NCBI GenBank assembly: GCA_910579935.1
Contig: CAJTVQ010000064.1
Coordinates: forward strand, 1-17,499
Source of the DNA: an uncultured Lachnospiraceae bacterium
GTDB taxonomy: Bacteria; Bacillota; Clostridia; Lachnospirales; Lachnospiraceae
Reading direction: 5' to 3'
Length of the DNA stretch: 17,499 bases
The notes under the pieces were generated by a model that ran no database searches, had not been told where the DNA came from, and was given only the letters and a program-made list of their open reading frames with translations. Positions within the stretch are counted from its first letter, which is position 1. Every line of letters begins with the position of its first letter. Below are positions 15,265 through 17,499 of the stretch, piece after piece. The translations under genes were made by a program, and so were the position numbers.

Positions 15265-16612
15265 AGGGGACGGGAAGGAAGGGAAGCTGTACAAGGAACG
15301 TGCTTCCGCCGCCCGGCGTGTCTTCCACGCGGATGGTACCTTTCAGGGAATGGACGATTTCTTCGGCGATGCAGAGTCCCAGCCCAAAGTGTTCCTTCGT
15401 GCTGCGGGACCGGTCGGAGCGATAGAAACGGTGGAAAATGCGGCTTTTTTCCTCATCCGGTATGCCGATACCGTTGTCGGTGACGGCGATGGTGTAGGAA
15501 TCGCCGCGGTTTAATGCCGTATTTCCCGTTTTCTGGCCTTTGGAACAGGTCAGGGAGAGGCGGATGGTTCCGCTTTCGGGGGTATAGCTGACGGCGTTGT
15601 GCAGAAGGATGGCAATCAGCTGTCTCAGACGTTCACTGTCGCCGAGACAGGGCGGCAGGGCTGATTCCGGCAGGAAAATCCGGAGGGAGATATTTTTTTC
15701 GGCAGCCAGGGCTTCAAAAGCTTCATAGGAATTTAACAGCAGAGTGTCCGGTTCAATGGGTTCCTGATTCACCGAAAAGGAGTGGGAATCCGCGCGGGAA
15801 AGGAACAGCATGTCGTCAATCAGACGCTTCATCCGCTGTCCTTCGGAATATATGGTATTTAAGAAAGTCTCTTCCTCTTCGGGAAGGGCTTTTTTTCCGT
15901 TGTGCCCGCGGATGGCTCCGGTGCAGGAGAGGATAACGGCCAAAGGGGTACGCAGTTCATGGGAAGCGGCGGCTACGAAACGGATCTGTTCCAAGCGGTT
16001 TTCCTCCACGGGAATCAGAATTTTTTTGGTAAAGAAAAAGGAGAACAGAAAAAGAAGCAGCGCCGCCGACAGGTCAATGCAGGCAAACCGGATACGCTGG
16101 GTGCGGATCTGCAGGTTCAGAGGTTCCATGGGAGAGAGGATGAGCAGTTGCGTTTCTCCGCTTTCGCTGGGAAGGCAGGCATATGAGACGTAATAATCTT
16201 CCTGAGTGGAGGACGTAAAAGAGAATTCCGTATGGTAGGAGCGGGAACGTGAGCCGGAATCCACAAGAAGAACGGCAAAATGGGAATGATAATATTCCAA
16301 CGCTTCCTGCTCGGTATTTTTACGCTTTTCGTCCTGTTCCCTTTCACTGAAAAGAAGGGGAACTCCGTTGTCGGTGATGGATATGGTGAACGCGTTGAGG
16401 GATTCCATTTGGGAGAGCCATGTATGGGTGATGACTGCCTGCTGTTCAAAATTGGCGATCAGGGTACCCGCGTCCCGCTGAAATGAAAGAAAATGGCTCT
16501 GCTTCAGTCCGGTTTCGGATACGTACAGATAAATGAAGGACATGACAAGCAGTATGAAGATGGTGATGCCGGCACATAAAAGCGTCAGGCGGTAGTGTAC
16601 TTTTCGAAACAT
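15263..16612 (-). CDS. Two-component sensor histidine kinase
   Basis: The 449-residue membrane kinase has a first helix at about 10-30, an extracellular sensor region at about 31-172 with no family I recognise, and a second helix at about 174-195. A short linker without a clear HAMP domain leads to the H-box SHELRTPL with phospho-acceptor His218. The ATPase domain has an N-box with Asn339 (LLHNAVSYTP), G1 DNGIGIP (379-385), an F-box with FHRFYRSD, and G2 GLGL (410-413). All catalytic elements are present. It lies 40 nt downstream of the response regulator on the same strand and is surely its partner. AAAGGG provides the ribosome site. The stimulus is unknown, and no transporter or target gene lies beside it here. 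Confidence 0.93.
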   Translation of the reverse strand: MFRKVHYRLTLLCAGITIFILLVMSFIYLYVSETGLKQSHFLSFQRDAGTLIANFEQQAVITHTWLSQMESLNAFTISITDNGVPLLFSEREQDEKRKNTEQEALEYYHSHFAVLLVDSGSRSRSYHTEFSFTSSTQEDYYVSYACLPSESGETQLLILSPMEPLNLQIRTQRIRFACIDLSAALLLFLFSFFFTKKILIPVEENRLEQIRFVAAASHELRTPLAVILSCTGAIRGHNGKKALPEEEETFLNTIYSEGQRMKRLIDDMLFLSRADSHSFSVNQEPIEPDTLLLNSYEAFEALAAEKNISLRIFLPESALPPCLGDSERLRQLIAILLHNAVSYTPESGTIRLSLTCSKGQKTGNTALNRGDSYTIAVTDNGIGIPDEEKSRIFHRFYRSDRSRSTKEHFGLGLCIAEEIVHSLKGTIRVEDTPGGGSTFLVQLPFLPVP

Positions 16613-16652
16613 AGGTTTGAAGCCCTTTCTTAACAGAGTGTATGACAGTTTC

Positions 16653-17336
16653 TTACTGTTCTTCCGGCAGGCAGATGCGGTAGCCGATGCCGCGCAGGGT
16701 GCGCAGGACGACGCGGCTGCCGACGGCAGTGAGCCGGCGGCGCAGAAAATGAATATAGTTGTCCAGATTCCCGTTTTCGATGTCGGTATCCAGTCCCCAT
16801 ATTTTTGTAAGAAGCTGTTCCCTGGTGAGCGTCTGTCCGGGATTGCGGAAAAAGAACTGGAAGAGTTCGTTTTCTTTTTTGGACAGGCTGCATGCGGAAG
16901 CCGGGCCGTTTAACCGGCTGTCCGTAATATGCAGGGTCAGGTCGCCGAAGGCCAGGCTGTCGTTTTCATGGATGAGTGGGGAACGGCGTGTCACGCAGCG
17001 TATGCGGGCAAGCAGTTCCTCGAAATCAAAAGGTTTTACCAGATAATCGTCGGCACCCAGGTCCAGTCCGGTGATCTTGTCATTCAGGGTGCCGAGGGCT
17101 GTGATCAGGATGACGGGAGTCGTGTTGCTTTTCCCGCGCATGATGGTGAGGAGCTGCGTGCCGTCGATGGACGGTATCATCCGGTCCAGCAAAATGCAGT
17201 CGTGAATGTTCTGACTGATGTAAAAAAGCGCTTCTTCACCGTCAAAACAGGAATCTACCATGAAATTTTCTTTTTCCAGCTGATATTTTAAGGAGTGGTT
17301 TAATTTTGGGTCGTCTTCGATGAGCAGTATGCGCAT
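16653..17336 (-). CDS. OmpR/PhoB-type response regulator
   Basis: The 227-residue regulator has a receiver domain (1-115) with acidic pocket Glu7-Asp8-Asp9, phospho-acceptor Asp51 (LLDRMIPS), Thr79 and Lys101 (LVKPF). A winged-helix DNA-binding domain follows (about 128-222), with the recognition region NLDNYIHFLRRRL and a wing at RTLRGIGYRI. It is first in the operon with the kinase. MRILLIEDD is the canonical start, yet no ribosome site lies at normal distance: the nearest good one (AAAGGAG, 17373-17379 on the complement) is about 37 nt upstream, with a hairpin in between. A tandem repeat at the promoter is a likely autoregulatory binding site. Confidence 0.95.
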   Translation of the reverse strand: MRILLIEDDPKLNHSLKYQLEKENFMVDSCFDGEEALFYISQNIHDCILLDRMIPSIDGTQLLTIMRGKSNTTPVILITALGTLNDKITGLDLGADDYLVKPFDFEELLARIRCVTRRSPLIHENDSLAFGDLTLHITDSRLNGPASACSLSKKENELFQFFFRNPGQTLTREQLLTKIWGLDTDIENGNLDNYIHFLRRRLTAVGSRVVLRTLRGIGYRICLPEEQ

Positions 17337-17347
17337 GGCTGTCTGTA

Positions 17348-17379
17348 CCCGCAGGGAGTTGCTTCTGCGGGGCTCCTTT
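17348..17379 (-). promoter_or_regulatory. Leader hairpin between ribosome site and start codon of the response regulator
   Basis: In the mRNA, AAAGGAG (17373-17379) is followed at once by a perfect 7-bp stem CCCGCAG/CTGCGGG (17365-17371 with 17348-17354) around a 10-nt loop, then 11 nt to the ATG. Folding would shorten the effective spacing to about 13 nt. No T-run follows, so it is not a terminator. The loop ends in CTCC, which could instead pair with the GGAG of the ribosome site, giving two competing states. Confidence 0.5.
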
Positions 17380-17416
17380 CTTTCTCTTTCCCAGATTTGA
17401 AAATTCTTTTCTTTTT

Positions 17417-17450
17417 ATTATAGCAGGAAAATCTCTAAAAAATCTCTAAA
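17417..17450 (-). promoter_or_regulatory. Promoter with tandem 11-bp operator for the two-component operon
   Basis: On the minus strand a consensus -10 box TATAAT (17417-17422) has no recognisable -35 box. Instead, two perfect head-to-tail copies of TTTAGAGATTT fill 17429-17450 directly upstream. Direct repeats with 11-bp period at the -35 position are the usual binding site of OmpR/PhoB-type regulators that activate transcription, so autoregulation is likely. The upstream copy ends where the terminal repeat begins. Confidence 0.65.
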
Positions 17451-17499
17451 CCTGAATTATTCACGGAATAACGGCATCAACTGCTGAAACCCGCATGGT
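17449..17499. repeat. Right copy of the 51-bp terminal inverted repeat
   Basis: This is the reverse complement of 2-52, with no mismatch over 51 bp. The inward-facing end is the same on both sides of the window. Identity stops between 17448 and 17449, overlapping by two bases the upstream copy of the response-regulator operator. If an insertion sequence ends here, its end is near 17451 (CCTGAATTATT reading into the element). Confidence 0.6.

Noticed and set aside
2..17499. A composite transposon or phage inverton defined by the terminal inverted repeats
   Set aside because: The interior carries essential core genes in their usual order, and the integrase belongs to a tRNA-linked element, so there is no positive evidence for movement of the whole segment; shared insertion-sequence ends explain the repeats more simply.

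Overview
The window looks like a chromosomal segment of a Firmicute of class Clostridia, most likely a Lachnospiraceae-type gut anaerobe. The signs are the gene order dgt-dnaG-rpoD-trmK-nif3, a TGS-nucleoside kinase gene, an RNase P RNA that reads as type A, a GerMN-type lipoprotein, a DUF4125 protein and strong purine-rich ribosome binding sites. The assignment rests on gene content and order only. No ribosomal RNA is present.

Layout, left to right. (1) 1-52 is one copy of a 51-bp sequence that returns inverted at 17449-17499. Both ends of the window therefore run into the same repeat, probably one end of an insertion sequence. (2) 61-1593 is a mobile-element boundary: a terminator hairpin, an AT-rich tyrosine integrase, and a tRNA-Leu(AAG) on the other strand whose 3' end lies 3 nt beyond the integrase stop. 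(3) 1634-3097 holds back-to-back promoters, a GerMN lipoprotein and a DUF4125 protein, closed by a hairpin shared with a convergent gene. (4) 3135-6206 is a divergent cluster: a condensation-fold acyltransferase and a six-helix zinc-ribbon membrane protein face an HSL-type esterase. The two sides share one intergenic palindrome placed between two extended -10 promoters. (5) 6398-13771 is the housekeeping macromolecular-synthesis block: dNTP triphosphohydrolase, primase, primary sigma factor, tRNA m1A22 methyltransferase, Nif3 protein and a TGS-nucleoside kinase, all on the plus strand with short gaps. (6) 13776-14198 is rnpB, beginning 4 nt after the kinase stop, followed by an unrecognised two-helix membrane protein and a terminator. 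(7) 15263-17336 is a two-component system on the minus strand. Its promoter carries a perfect tandem 11-bp repeat that abuts the terminal repeat at the window's right end.

How they work together: block 5 supplies replication priming, basal transcription, tRNA modification and nucleotide metabolism, and rnpB adds tRNA 5' processing. The acyltransferase, esterase and membrane-protein cluster is the best candidate for an uncharacterised pathway. The two-component system appears autoregulated, but its targets lie outside the window. I saw no CRISPR array, defence island, toxin-antitoxin pair, phage structural gene or complete transposase. Of the gene-free stretches, only 13772-14221 exceeds 300 bases, and rnpB fills it. 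In the 191-bp gap at 6207-6397 I saw no convincing promoter or terminator.
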